Program-made: the position numbers and the translations under genes
Assembly: GCF_052065755.1 (NCBI RefSeq)
Contig: NZ_JBQHTK010000002.1
Location: 62,001 to 126,000 of the forward strand
DNA: 64,000 bases
Direction of reading: 5' to 3'
Origin: Allocoprococcus sp004560705
GTDB taxonomy: Bacteria > Bacillota > Clostridia > Lachnospirales > Lachnospiraceae
Notes under the pieces: model-generated
Told to the model about the DNA's origin: nothing
What the model saw: only the letters and a program-made list of their open reading frames with translations
Databases searched by the model: none
Shown: positions 8,117-16,558 of the stretch, piece by piece
Layout: the number at the start of each line of letters is the position of its first letter
How positions within the stretch are numbered: position 1 is the first letter of the stretch

Positions 8117-9382
8117 ATGTCATATTGTTGTGAGGAATGTTTTTCAAACGAAGCGATTAAAAAATTTATTCAGGAGAATAGTAGTATTGTGGGAGAGTGC
8201 GAATATTGTGGTTCGCATAATGTATCACTAATATCACCAAGAACATTAGGGGAGTATATGTGTTCATGTTTAGAAAAAGCATATGAATATATTGATGAAG
8301 GCACCGGGGCTATGTACGATAGTGAAGACGAAATGTATTTAGGACCAGATGGAAAAGAGGCAACAGTATATTCAGTTAGAGAAATATTGATGGAAGAGGA
8401 GGTATTTGCAGATATTACAGACAGTGATGCGCTGCTTGATGAATTATTTTTAGGGTTATTATCATATGAAGAGCAAAAGGATGGGGCTTATAATCCTTTT
8501 TATGATATTGATATAGAATGTTTTGTAGTTAAAGATGATTTATATGGTTTAGAGGCAACGCAAATATATTATAACTGGGAGTTATTTAAGCATACAATTA
8601 AACATTACAATAGATTTTTCGATGTAGATGGTCTTGAAATTCGCAACAAATGCTTGGAAAAAATAAACACATATCTTTATGATTTTATTACGGATATCGA
8701 TATAGGTACGATATTCTATCGTGCGAGAGAGCAGGATGATTCCATTAAGGATATCACTGGAATAGATCCATATAAAGAGATGGGTCCCGCACCATATAAT
8801 AAAGCAAAGACAAATAGAATGAGCCCTGCAGGAATATCATATTTATATGTTGCAGGAGACAAGGACACTGCGTTTGCTGAGTGTCGTCTTAATGGGAAAA
8901 GGGCAGTTGTAGCTGAGTTTAAATTAAAGGATTCGTTACAGATTATTGACTTTTCAAGAAGTTCTTTTTATTGGGCAGGAAGTATTTTTGAAGATGATTA
9001 TAATCATGATGGGCGGTGGATATCTTCATTTTTAAAAAGTTTTGTGAATGAAATCACAATGCCAGTTGACGATAAAGTGGAAGATCACTCTTACGATTAT
9101 GTTGCGACACAAGTAATCGCAGAATATTTGAGAAGCAAACATTATGATGGAATATGTTTTAAAAGTAGTGTTAGTGAAGGAAAAAGTTATGTATTCTTTT
9201 GCGGACCAGATACAGAACATATTCACGATGCGTACCCGTATCCATTTGGTGATCCATATTTATCTGATATGCTTCCTATTTTACAGTCGTTTACAAAATG
9301 CTTTGATTTAAGCTATATTGAGGTGATTGATGTTTTAAATGATGGAAAAGCTGGCAACGTGATAGAAAGGAGAATGTTATAA
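8117..9382 (+). CDS. RES-domain protein with HEPN/RES-type N-terminal region
   Basis: A 421-residue protein. The N-terminus holds a zinc-ribbon-like cysteine set (CCEEC at residues 4-8, CEYC at 30-33). The middle (about 60-190) is helical and acidic and resembles the domain that often precedes RES. The C-terminal half is a RES domain: FYRAREQDD near 200, GRMSPAGI-like NRMSPAGISYLYVAGDKDTAFAE near 235-260, and KHYDGICFKSS with YVFFCGPD near 350. RES proteins of toxin-antitoxin pairs degrade NAD+. No Xre-type antitoxin gene is adjacent, so a stand-alone or growth-arrest role is inference. The gene is AT-rich compared with its left neighbours and borders mobile DNA, suggesting acquisition. Confidence 0.75.
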   Translation: MSYCCEECFSNEAIKKFIQENSSIVGECEYCGSHNVSLISPRTLGEYMCSCLEKAYEYIDEGTGAMYDSEDEMYLGPDGKEATVYSVREILMEEEVFADITDSDALLDELFLGLLSYEEQKDGAYNPFYDIDIECFVVKDDLYGLEATQIYYNWELFKHTIKHYNRFFDVDGLEIRNKCLEKINTYLYDFITDIDIGTIFYRAREQDDSIKDITGIDPYKEMGPAPYNKAKTNRMSPAGISYLYVAGDKDTAFAECRLNGKRAVVAEFKLKDSLQIIDFSRSSFYWAGSIFEDDYNHDGRWISSFLKSFVNEITMPVDDKVEDHSYDYVATQVIAEYLRSKHYDGICFKSSVSEGKSYVFFCGPDTEHIHDAYPYPFGDPYLSDMLPILQSFTKCFDLSYIEVIDVLNDGKAGNVIERRML

Positions 9383-9657
9383 GAATAATTTATGGTTTGC
9401 TTATGAAATTGAAATGTAACAAAAAAGATGTTCCGATCTAAATATTATGAATTGAAATAACGGTCAAAATATAGCCTTGTGGATGGAGCGATAACTCTAG
9501 CACTCAAAGTTGTCTTAGTTCTTGGTGGATATCAAAGCGGAAATCTCAGAAAGTCGTTCATGGCGTTTGCGGTAAACGTAAAAACGATAGCATCCATTCA
9601 AAAATTGTACCAATCTGGACACCCAATATGGCTTGCGAGTTAGAGGAGGTGGTCTTC
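9383..9657. other. 275-bp gap before the IS3 element
   Basis: I see no gene, hairpin or repeat that I can support here. The sequence is AT-rich and looks like decayed DNA between the RES gene and the insertion sequence. Confidence 0.3.
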
Positions 9658-9699
9658 TGTCAAGATTTAGTACAAGTTAAAATGAGAAATTTCCCCATT

Positions 9700-10614
9700 T
9701 TAACTTGCCATAAGCTCCGCTTCCCTGTGGGTTCTTTCATATAATCGTTCGAATTCATCTGGTGACATATAGTTGCAATGACTGTGGATTCGTTTGGTAT
9801 TATAAAACGCTTCCAGATATTCGAAAACTAAACGATACGCCTGCTTGTAATCGCGGATTTTAAAACGATTCAGCCATTCACGTTTAATGATAGAATGAAA
9901 GGATTCGATACATGCATTATCCCACGGATATGCCTTTTTCGAATAGCTGCGCTGCATTTTCGCAGTTGCCTTTTTGTATTCTTTCGCAACGTATTGGCTG
10001 CCTCGATCCGAATGAATGATCAGCGGCTGATTGATTTTTCGACGGGCTTTGGCCTTATTTATAGTATCAATAACACAGGATACTTCCAGCGTTTCTGAAA
10101 GTGTCCATGCGATGATTTTTCTGGAATATAAATCCATGATACTGGTCAGATAGACGAAGTCATCTATCGTCCAGATATAGGTGATGTCCGAACACCATAC
10201 TGCATTCGGGCGGTCAGGATTAAACTGTTCATCCAGGATATTCTGTAATTCTGTGCTGAAATCAGAATCTTTGGTTGTGATAGTCCAGGGTTTGCTCCAT
10301 TGAGCCCGGATTCCCATCTGGCGCATATATGTGCCAACAGTTCTTTCGGATATCGTTTTCCCACTTTTACGTAGTTCTGCAGTAATCTTTGGAGCTCCGT
10401 AGTTCTGTTTGGAATCATCATAAATATCCTGAATCCTGGATTTTACAGCTTCACGACGCTTTTCTGTATCAGATGGAACATGATGCAGCCATGCGTTGTA
10501 GCCTGACCTTGAGACACCTAAGAATTTCAACATTCCAGAGACGGAAACCTGGCGTCCAGCCTTCCTGGCAGTTTCCGCCTTCTCAGACACTTCGAGATAA
10601 ATGGCTTCTGTCAT
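9700..10614 (-). CDS. IS3-family transposase OrfB (DDE integrase)
   Basis: A 304-residue catalytic subunit. An HTH_21-like region (SRSGYNAWLHH, near residues 35-45, and NYGAPKITAELRKSG) is followed by an rve integrase core. The DDE triad is visible in WCSDITYIW (D near 141), IIHSDRGSQYVA (D near 204) and DNACIESFHSIIKREW (E near 239). The start overlaps the OrfA stop in ATGA at 10611-10614, and GGGAAAA just before it could allow the -1 frameshift by which IS3 elements make an OrfAB fusion. Confidence 0.92.
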   Translation of the reverse strand: MTEAIYLEVSEKAETARKAGRQVSVSGMLKFLGVSRSGYNAWLHHVPSDTEKRREAVKSRIQDIYDDSKQNYGAPKITAELRKSGKTISERTVGTYMRQMGIRAQWSKPWTITTKDSDFSTELQNILDEQFNPDRPNAVWCSDITYIWTIDDFVYLTSIMDLYSRKIIAWTLSETLEVSCVIDTINKAKARRKINQPLIIHSDRGSQYVAKEYKKATAKMQRSYSKKAYPWDNACIESFHSIIKREWLNRFKIRDYKQAYRLVFEYLEAFYNTKRIHSHCNYMSPDEFERLYERTHREAELMAS

Positions 10615-10895
10615 TTTCCCAGAATGTTGATGGCTTTTTTTAATACATCAAGCGCATCTTGGGCGTCGCGCAATTCACGCTTAAGGCGGGCGATTTCTTT
10701 CTGTTCATCAGAGGCATAGTTGCCAGAACCACGAACAGGGATATCGCCTGATTCCCGGAAGTCTTTCAACCACTTGGTTAAAGTGCTGTATCCGATACCA
10801 AGATTTTCAGCACATCCACGTACTCCTAAGTCCTTGTGGTCTTCGTAGTACTGGACAGCATCAAGTTTGAACTGTTTATCATGTTGTTTAGCCAT
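10611..10895 (-). CDS. IS3-family transposase OrfA (helix-turn-helix)
   Basis: A 94-residue DNA-binding partner of OrfB. The HTH_Tnp_1 fold is shown by KLDAVQYYEDHKDLGVRGCAENLGIGYSTLTKWLKDF at residues 10-46. A leucine-zipper-like C-terminal helix (EQKEIARLKRELRDAQDALDVLKKAI) mediates multimerisation in this family. A GGAGGATC ribosome site precedes the start. Confidence 0.9.
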   Translation of the reverse strand: MAKQHDKQFKLDAVQYYEDHKDLGVRGCAENLGIGYSTLTKWLKDFRESGDIPVRGSGNYASDEQKEIARLKRELRDAQDALDVLKKAINILGK

Positions 10896-11061
10896 ATGAG
10901 ATCCTCCTTCAGCACGTACTCATTGTATCATGCATATCCTTATTTGTATTCCGGAATTCTCATTTTGGCTTGTACTATTTATATTCTAACAGCAAGGCAA
11001 GAATATATAGATAGTTATTGGCGTACCATCTCACACTGGCTTGCGTACTATAAATTGATAC

Positions 11062-11095
11062 AATGCACCCTTTGAGCGTTGAGGGTGCATTTTTA
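11062..11095 (+). terminator. Strong intrinsic terminator
   Basis: AATGCACCCT and AGGGTGCATT form a perfect 10-bp stem with a 10-base loop, followed by TTTT. It lies just right of the IS3 element and upstream of a recombinase scrap. Confidence 0.8.
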
Positions 11096-11132
11096 ACGAT
11101 TATCCCTACTCAAAAAACGATAAGGGTGCATT

Positions 11133-11348
11133 TTGATGAGAAGGCGGATTTTTAGGAATTTGGTGGGTAACACAATTAATGAAAAGCAGGTACAAGAGGC
11201 TGAGAGCGAAATGTTTTTTGCAGAACAGGATAAGCCGGAAACTGTCACAGAATTCCATGAGGATATCTGGTATATGCTGTTGGATTATGTGATGGTATAT
11301 GATAAAGAGGACATCCGATTTACCGTTAAAAATGTGACGGAGATCTAA
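11133..11348 (+). pseudogene. Large serine recombinase, C-terminal scrap
   Basis: A 71-codon frame whose latter part (KQVQEAESEMFFAEQDKP, then FHEDIWYMLLDYVMVYDKEDIRFTVKN) matches the extreme C-terminus of Tn4451/Tn916-neighbourhood serine recombinases, where the end normally reads like DDIRFTFKDGTEI. The catalytic N-terminal resolvase domain and the zinc ribbon are absent, so this is a leftover of an integrative element. The first few residues are unrelated filler. Confidence 0.6.
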
Positions 11349-11382
11349 GTGTAAAAGAGAATAGAAGGTCGAGGATTTTTTT

Positions 11383-11423
11383 CCCGTTGTCCAGGATGTT
11401 GTCCTGGGGAGCGGGGATTTTTT
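11383..11423 (+). terminator. Intrinsic terminator
   Basis: An inner stem CCAGGA/TCCTGG and an outer CCCG/CGGG pairing precede ATTTTTTG. It would insulate the ECF-sigma operon from the recombinase scrap. Confidence 0.6.
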
Positions 11424-11470
11424 GTTTGTGAATGCCGGAGCGAGATAAGCATGGCTGTTTTTAAGATGCC

Positions 11471-11479
11471 TGGTATAAT
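11471..11479 (+). promoter_or_regulatory. Possible extended -10 promoter of the first ECF operon
   Basis: TGGTATAAT is an extended -10 box with no good -35. It lies about 85 bases before the sigma-factor start codon. Confidence 0.4.
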
Positions 11480-11562
11480 GAAAGAACAAGAGAAAAGAAA
11501 AATTTAATTGAGTGTCACCATTTGTACCCTATGTGTGTGATATATACGAAGGAGAAAAACAG

Positions 11563-12024
11563 ATGAAGAGAGATGCTGATCAGGTCTTTGAAAAATATTG
11601 TAAACTACTGTATAAAGTATCAATTATTATGTTGTGCAACGAACAGGATGCTTATGATTCAGTGCAGGAGTCGTTTCTAAGGTATTTGGATACGAAAATG
11701 GATTTTAAGGATGAGAGCCATGAAAAAGCATGGTTGACAAGGGTTAATATTAACATTTGTAAAAATATGCTTCGCTTTAGAAGAATGCATCCGACGGTAG
11801 AATACGAAACACTTGCATTGAATTATCATACATCTGAAGAAACAGGAATTATGGATGCGTTGATGGCTTTAAATACAAAGGATAAAGAGGTGCTTATTCT
11901 TTATTATATAGAAGGTTATTCTTGCCGGGAAATTGCGAGTATGTTGAAAGTTACAGAAAATGCAATAAAGAAGAAATTAGAACGGGCAAGAAAAAGATTA
12001 AAAGAAAAATATGAAAGTGAGTAG
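11563..12024 (+). CDS. ECF-type RNA polymerase sigma factor
   Basis: A 153-residue sigma-70 family group 4 factor. Region 2 is at residues 5-70 (FEKYCKLLYKVSIIMLCNEQDAYDSVQESFLRYL, then ESHEKAWLTRVNINICKNMLR). Region 4 is at about 100-150 (DKEVLILYYIEGYSCREIASMLKVTENAIKKKLERARKRL), a canonical helix-turn-helix. I start it at ATG 11563 because GAAGGAG lies 8 bases upstream. It heads an operon with an anti-sigma-like membrane protein and two secreted proteins, so these are its likely targets or signals. Confidence 0.9.
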   Translation: MKRDADQVFEKYCKLLYKVSIIMLCNEQDAYDSVQESFLRYLDTKMDFKDESHEKAWLTRVNINICKNMLRFRRMHPTVEYETLALNYHTSEETGIMDALMALNTKDKEVLILYYIEGYSCREIASMLKVTENAIKKKLERARKRLKEKYESE

Positions 12025-12029
12025 ATAAG

Positions 12030-12650
12030 ATGGAAAAAAAGATAGAGAATTTGTCAAAACTGGCGGATGATATCGCATTATCAGAACAGGATGAGAGGAA
12101 ACTTTTTAACGCATATAAAATGAAAATTGAATCTCAAAGGAGAAAGAAAAACTTTATGAGAACACAATATCGTATAGCGGCAGTGGCTTTTGCTATGATA
12201 ATAGTGTTCCTCACAACGTACTTTCTACAATCTCCCGAATTGACCGTTTATGCATCAACCGGAAATGAAATGGTGCAGTTAGAACTAAATGAGAAAGTGA
12301 ATCTGGAAAAACAAAAAACTCCCTTAGGATATGGATATGTTTTGGAAATAAATGTGAAAGAAGGAAGCCGTTATTATACCATAGAAAACAAAGAAAACTT
12401 AAACGCTGATAACATTTTCAGAGATGGAAATAAAATTTTTTGGATACCGGATGGAATGAATAGTATGAATTTCAGAGATCAGGATGGTAATGTAATTAAA
12501 ATACCAGAAACCGACAGTTCAATATTAAATATCGAAGTATGTAACGGTAACGGAAAAATAATCGAGAGAGTTACATTGATATTGGAAAAGAAAGGTGAAC
12601 AGTGTAGTGTTGAAATGTTAAAAAATAATGAAAATGGAGGAAAAGTATGA
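12030..12650 (+). CDS. Membrane-anchored anti-sigma factor (DUF4179-like)
   Basis: A 206-residue protein starting 6 bases after the sigma stop. The cytoplasmic N-terminus (residues 1-45) would bind the sigma factor. One transmembrane helix follows (IAAVAFAMIIVFLTTYFL, about 46-64). The extracytoplasmic part (65-206) is beta-rich with a Lys/Glu composition. This architecture and position are those of an ECF anti-sigma factor with a sensor domain outside the cell. There is no zinc-binding HxxxCxxC motif. It overlaps the next start by 4 bases (ATGA type). Confidence 0.75.
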   Translation: MEKKIENLSKLADDIALSEQDERKLFNAYKMKIESQRRKKNFMRTQYRIAAVAFAMIIVFLTTYFLQSPELTVYASTGNEMVQLELNEKVNLEKQKTPLGYGYVLEINVKEGSRYYTIENKENLNADNIFRDGNKIFWIPDGMNSMNFRDQDGNVIKIPETDSSILNIEVCNGNGKIIERVTLILEKKGEQCSVEMLKNNENGGKV

Positions 12651-12952
12651 GAACAATCAAAAAAACATGGAGTATATTATTAGCATGTGTGCTTATTTTA
12701 GTACCAGCATTGAGTGTATCAGCAGCGGAGAAGGAAATTGAAAAAGTAGAGATTTCATTTTTTAATGAAGATGGAGAGGCAGTTAGCGTAACAGAAGAAA
12801 TGGCAGAGTCTCTTATGGAACAGGTTGGGGAGGATAAAGAACAGGGTATTATTAATGAGACAGCCTTAAATGGCTCCTGTTCACATATTCCGTGCAATCA
12901 GGTTGAGACTGCTCTTTATGGACATGATAAAATCAATGCCTATGAATGTTGA
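12647..12952 (+). CDS. Small secreted protein of the ECF operon (possibly truncated by a TGA)
   Basis: A 101-residue protein with a clear Sec signal peptide (residues 1-26: KKTWSILLACVLILVPAL, cleavage after VSA-A). The mature part is acidic and ends with Cys-containing text (SCSHIPCNQ and NAYEC). The reading frame stays open for 32 further codons after the TGA at 12950-12952, to TAG at 13049. That extension is rich in cysteine (VCKCCCAALK) and reads like the natural continuation of the protein. Thus the TGA may be a recent nonsense change. Function unknown; co-transcription with an ECF sigma suggests envelope stress or a secreted effector. Confidence 0.6.
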   Translation: MRTIKKTWSILLACVLILVPALSVSAAEKEIEKVEISFFNEDGEAVSVTEEMAESLMEQVGEDKEQGIINETALNGSCSHIPCNQVETALYGHDKINAYEC

Positions 12953-13053
12953 GTATATACTAAAAGAGCCATTGTTTGTAAATGTTGTTGTGCTGCTTTA
13001 AAGAGCCTTTCTTTTGGCAGTTTGCGTATTCACATGCAGCAAAGGGGGTAGAT

Positions 13054-13846
13054 TATGAAGAAAAAATTCATCAGTGTTATTCTTGCAGGATGTTTAGTAT
13101 CATTATTCCCGATAAATGCCATGGCTAAAGAACAGTGCATATGGCCAGTTTTTGCGGACAGCTGGGCCACATTTTCCGGCCAGTCAGAGACACAATAAGC
13201 GGACAGTTAAATTTCAAGCCATCAAGTCTTATGCCGCGAAAGGTGCTTTACATGAGTAGCTCATGATAGGCTGTTTAGCCCTGGCAAATCCGTCTCTGAC
13301 GCGGTTTCCAGGCTTTGCCAATGAATCATGAGCGGTAGAGGCTCATGTCAAGCACACCGTGGAATAATGCTTGATGGCTGGCCGCCGATTATGTCTCACA
13401 CTGTCCGCCTAATATGGCACAGGTGGCCGTTTAGGCTGGCAATCTGCAAACAGCGATATAGGGTGGAGTTTTGTGATGTAGTTAAGACTTGTTATTCATT
13501 AGACGAACAAGATGCTATTTTAGAAGAAATCAATGCAGATAATGCAATTACTGTAGTGTTCAATGACAAAGTATTAGAAGAATATACATCTGAAGAACTT
13601 TCAGAAATCCGAGCAGATGTATGCCAAGATGTCAATGACTATTTAAAAGAGAGATCTTCTGTTAAGTATGTTGTAAAAGCTGAGCATGATTGTTACCCAA
13701 CGGGACCATATGCGGATGTATATGGAGGAAAAAATTATATTTATGATTCCCAGGGAAATTTGATTATGTATATGCAGTTGGGAGTATGCAAATATCCGCC
13801 AAAACGAGGGTGCTCCCGATTGGTATATAAGTATACGTATGTATGA
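13054..13846 (+). pseudogene. Secreted protein gene split by an insertion
   Basis: The 5' part encodes a signal peptide starting at ATG 13054 (KKKFISVILAGCLVSLFPI, then NAMA-KEQ) behind AAAGGGGG. After about 30 codons it runs into a GC-rich block and stops at TAA 13196-13198. From about 13460 the coding sense resumes in AT-rich DNA: VEFCDVVKTCYSLDEQDA near the front, DYLKERSSVKYVV in the middle and a Cys-containing, Tyr-rich C-terminus (LGVCKYPPKRGCSR) ending at 13846. The simplest reading is one secreted protein of roughly 160 residues, interrupted by the repeat listed separately. No family is recognised. Confidence 0.6.
13146..13457. repeat. GC-rich ~310-bp insertion, possible MITE or IS remnant
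   Basis: This block is much richer in G+C than the flanking gene and has no transposase. It holds GCGGACAG at 13154 and 13199 and the inverse CTGTCCGC at 13401, plus internal palindromic stretches such as CATGAGTAGCTCATG. The edges show only a weak inverted relation (CCAGTTTTTGC against GCAAACAGCG). Limits are approximate, and no certain target duplication was found. Confidence 0.5.
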
Positions 13847-13885
13847 TGTAAAAAACAACAACTAATAATTTGGCGTTACGAGTGT

Positions 13886-13911
13886 TAAAGCAATTTTGGT
13901 ATATTGCTTTA
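13886..13911. repeat. AT-rich perfect hairpin
   Basis: TAAAGCAAT and ATTGCTTTA form a 9-bp stem with an 8-base loop just after the split secreted gene. There is no T-run, so terminator function is uncertain. Confidence 0.4.
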
Positions 13912-13966
13912 GCGCACCTAATGAGGAGGAATGAGTGTATTTCGTCAAGTGTTTTTCCTAAAAATA

Positions 13967-13984
13967 GGAAAGTAAAATTCCCAA
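13967..13984 (+). repeat. IS21 left inverted repeat
   Basis: GGAAAGTAAAATTCCCAA, the exact inverse of 16377-16394. Confidence 0.85.
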
Positions 13985-14010
13985 CTTTAGGAATGGGATA
14001 TTCCAAGATA

Positions 14011-14793
14011 TCAGCAGGAGACATTTTCATATGATTGTGGTGCAGTCTGTCGCATAAGTGCGTGTTCCATTCTGTAGCTCTTCCCTGAAAAGAGGATCAA
14101 ATGTCCATGATGTACCAGACGATCAATCATTGCAGCAGCCATCTGTTCATCAGTAAATATGCTTCCCCATTTAGAGAATTCCAGATTTGTAGTTAAAATC
14201 ATGCTTTTACTTTCATAACTGTCTGAAATCACCTGAAACAACAACTCTGATCCGTCTCTGTCTACTGGCACATATCCCCATTCATCAAGAATAAGCAGAT
14301 CCTGATTGTTCAGATCGTTACGCAGTCGCTCAAGCGTACCATTCTTCCGTGCTTCTGCGAGTTTTAATACAAGCTCTGTTACCGTATAAAATCTTGTTTT
14401 ATATCCCAACATACAGGCTTTGATACCTGCAGCTATCGCCATATGTGTTTTTCCAACTCCTACAGGTCCATACAGCACGAGATTCTGCTTCTGATTTATA
14501 AAACTGACATTTTCCAGTTCTTCTTTTGTGAGTGCTGGTGGAAGCTGCACCTGTTTATACGAATATCCATCAAATGCTTTGTAAACAGGAAAATGTGCAC
14601 GCTTGATAAGCCTTGCCTTTTTGTTTTCCTCACGCCTGGCCAGCTCACGCAGAAGAGCATCTTTAAGATACTCTATCTGCTTGGGGGTTCCTTCTGTTTT
14701 GCACATTTCAGGGATCGCTGTAGTAAAAAATAGTTTTTTGCAGGCTTCCACAATTGCCTGATCTGTTTCTGCCTGTTGTTTTGCTGTGATCAT
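14011..14793 (-). CDS. istB: IS21-family helper ATPase IstB
   Basis: A 260-residue AAA+ (DnaC-like) ATPase that assists the IstA transposase in target selection. Walker A is GPVGVGKTHMA near residues 109-119, Walker B is LLILDEWGYVPVD near 172, and the sensor region is SMILTTNLEFSKWGSIF near 195. It overlaps istA by 4 bases (ATGA), which indicates translational coupling. Confidence 0.93.
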   Translation of the reverse strand: MITAKQQAETDQAIVEACKKLFFTTAIPEMCKTEGTPKQIEYLKDALLRELARREENKKARLIKRAHFPVYKAFDGYSYKQVQLPPALTKEELENVSFINQKQNLVLYGPVGVGKTHMAIAAGIKACMLGYKTRFYTVTELVLKLAEARKNGTLERLRNDLNNQDLLILDEWGYVPVDRDGSELLFQVISDSYESKSMILTTNLEFSKWGSIFTDEQMAAAMIDRLVHHGHLILFSGKSYRMEHALMRQTAPQSYENVSC

Positions 14794-16271
14794 GATGCAT
14801 GCACCTCCTTGGATAACCTATTTTGACCATATATGAATAGTTCATCATATGTACTCAGGTTTGGTCCATTTTCCGGAGGCGTTTCAATCCCATATCCTGT
14901 AATACGGGCTGCCAGAACAGTAACATCGCTTTTGTTGACATTTCCATTCTTTGCAGCCATTTCCATTGCTTTTAAAGAGGCTTCATATCCATACTCATGG
15001 GCAACTTCGTTTAGCAGTCGCAATCCCGCCTTTAATTCCGGCTTTGGTAAGGAATCCAGATAATCACGCAGTATCTCCGATGCATCTGCTCGGACGCCGC
15101 TGTTTCTCCATGCCCCGGAATTTCGGGAGAGTACTTCAAGCGTTGTGCTGTAATCAGAGGTATCTGTCCTTGCGTCACCGTATTCCCTCTTGTGACGTAC
15201 AAGGATTGTACCATCTGGATTGAGTATTTCGATGAAATGAGCTCGGATACCCACCCATACTTTCTCACCATGATTTTCCGGTCTTGTAGAGTAGAAATGC
15301 TTTCCTTCCATGCAGATTTTCCCATCCCCATCACATTTAAATTCATCGTATCTGCATACGTTGAAACGTTTTGATGGCAGGGAAGAGAAATGGCGTTTGT
15401 CCTCTTCAAATAGTTCCGCAATGACCTCTCCCTTTTTGTAGTGCATTTCAGCAGCTTTCTTCAAATGTTCATCCAGAAGCTGTTTATTATAGCTGACCAT
15501 ATCGTGGTAATGGGGGATCGGGACAAAAATATTTCTTCGTATCGTACCTACTTTGTTTTCCACATTTCCTTTTTCCCATCCTGATCTTGGATTACAAAAA
15601 CGAATCCGAAAACCATAGTGGGCACGAAACCGGGAAAATAATTCCGTTTCTACAACTTTATCATGGATCTTACGGCCTACACCGGTTGCATTGTCGAAGA
15701 CTAATTCTTCTGGGACACCGCCTATGTATTCGAAAATATCCTGCAGCCCCTGGCATACACATTCAGCAGTTTCGCCGCCAAATACCTGCGCATATCCATC
15801 ATTACTGTATGGAAATGAAAGGACAAGATATTTTCTGCGTCTGCAGATATTTTCCTCATAAAAATCTGCTTCCCCAAAATCGACTTCTGCAAAACCCGGA
15901 AGCCATACGAGTTCCTGAGTTGCTTTCTGCTGTCTGTCTTTCCGGATCCCATGGACATATTTGCGGATCGTGTCATAGCTTCCGGTATATCCCTCCTCTG
16001 CTACAAGCCGGTCATAGATCCGTTTTGCGGTATGATGTTGTTTGCTCCAATGATTTTTATCTTCTTCTATCCACTCATGAATAAGCGGTTTGTACGGATC
16101 GAGGATGGATTTTCGAACTTTTCGTTTAGGAGGTTCTTCTGAAAAGTCCTCCTTTGCAAGATATTTTTCAATTGTTTTGTGGTCAGCCCCTGTTTTTCTA
16201 TGAATTTCAGAAACATTGTATCCACATTTACTCAAATCTCTGATATGATTGATTTGGGACATTTTGAGCAT
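14790..16271 (-). CDS. istA: IS21-family transposase IstA
   Basis: A 493-residue DDE transposase. The N-terminal helix-turn-helix (INHIRDLSKCGYNVSEIHRKTGADHKTIEKYL) is followed by an rve core with LPGFAEVDFGEADFY (first D), EELVFDNATGVG (second D) and NPRSGWEKGNVENKVG (E). The C-terminal beta-barrel region includes KHFYSTRPENHGEKVWVGI. The start at 16271 has an AAAGGAGGAAAGG ribosome site. Confidence 0.93.
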   Translation of the reverse strand: MLKMSQINHIRDLSKCGYNVSEIHRKTGADHKTIEKYLAKEDFSEEPPKRKVRKSILDPYKPLIHEWIEEDKNHWSKQHHTAKRIYDRLVAEEGYTGSYDTIRKYVHGIRKDRQQKATQELVWLPGFAEVDFGEADFYEENICRRRKYLVLSFPYSNDGYAQVFGGETAECVCQGLQDIFEYIGGVPEELVFDNATGVGRKIHDKVVETELFSRFRAHYGFRIRFCNPRSGWEKGNVENKVGTIRRNIFVPIPHYHDMVSYNKQLLDEHLKKAAEMHYKKGEVIAELFEEDKRHFSSLPSKRFNVCRYDEFKCDGDGKICMEGKHFYSTRPENHGEKVWVGIRAHFIEILNPDGTILVRHKREYGDARTDTSDYSTTLEVLSRNSGAWRNSGVRADASEILRDYLDSLPKPELKAGLRLLNEVAHEYGYEASLKAMEMAAKNGNVNKSDVTVLAARITGYGIETPPENGPNLSTYDELFIYGQNRLSKEVHAS

Positions 16272-16376
16272 CTTCCTTTCCTCCTTTGAATAGATTGGTC
16301 TCTACCAAAGGATAATGGTATTGGTTAAGTGGTTCAAGATGTCCTGCTTTATTTTGGGAAATTCCCAATCCGATAT

Positions 16377-16394
16377 TTGGGAATTTTACTTTCC
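16377..16394 (-). repeat. IS21 right inverted repeat
   Basis: Exact inverse of 13967-13984. Confidence 0.85.
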
Positions 16395-16558
16395 GATTTG
16401 AGGTATTTTTATTTTACTATATACAATGATAAAACGTACCATGTATGGCCGTTGTGGCAAGGAGTTATTAGCCGCAAAGCTTATATTGTCAAATGGATAA
16501 TACGGGCAATTGCGGAAGAACTTCGCCACACCGGACAGGCGGCTCCGCCGCATCGTAA

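Larger units (their letters stand above)
9658..10991 (-). mobile_element. IS3-family insertion sequence
   Basis: About 1.33 kb with two overlapping transposase frames on the minus strand. The ends share an imperfect inverted repeat: TAGTACAAGTTAAAATGAGAA at the left (about 9668-9688) and its complement with two changes at the right (about 10957-10977). TGT lies at both presumed tips (9658 and 10991), but I found no clear target duplication, so the outer limits are approximate. Both frames are intact, so the element may be mobile. Confidence 0.8.
13951..16407 (-). mobile_element. IS21-family insertion sequence (istA/istB)
   Basis: About 2.45 kb with istA and istB on the minus strand. A perfect 18-bp inverted repeat, GGAAAGTAAAATTCCCAA, lies at 13967-13984, with its complement at 16377-16394. 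The match continues imperfectly on both sides (for example GGAATGGGA against GGATTGGGA inside). The outermost bases are not certain. Both genes are intact, so it could be active. Confidence 0.85.

Noticed and set aside
7602..8147. A 181-codon minus-strand frame across the repeat region
   Set aside because: Low-complexity Ser/Phe/Leu text, no ribosome site, overlaps both flanking genes and the tandem units.
15587..16084. A 165-codon plus-strand frame inside istA
   Set aside because: It is antisense to the IS21 transposase and has no initiation signal.
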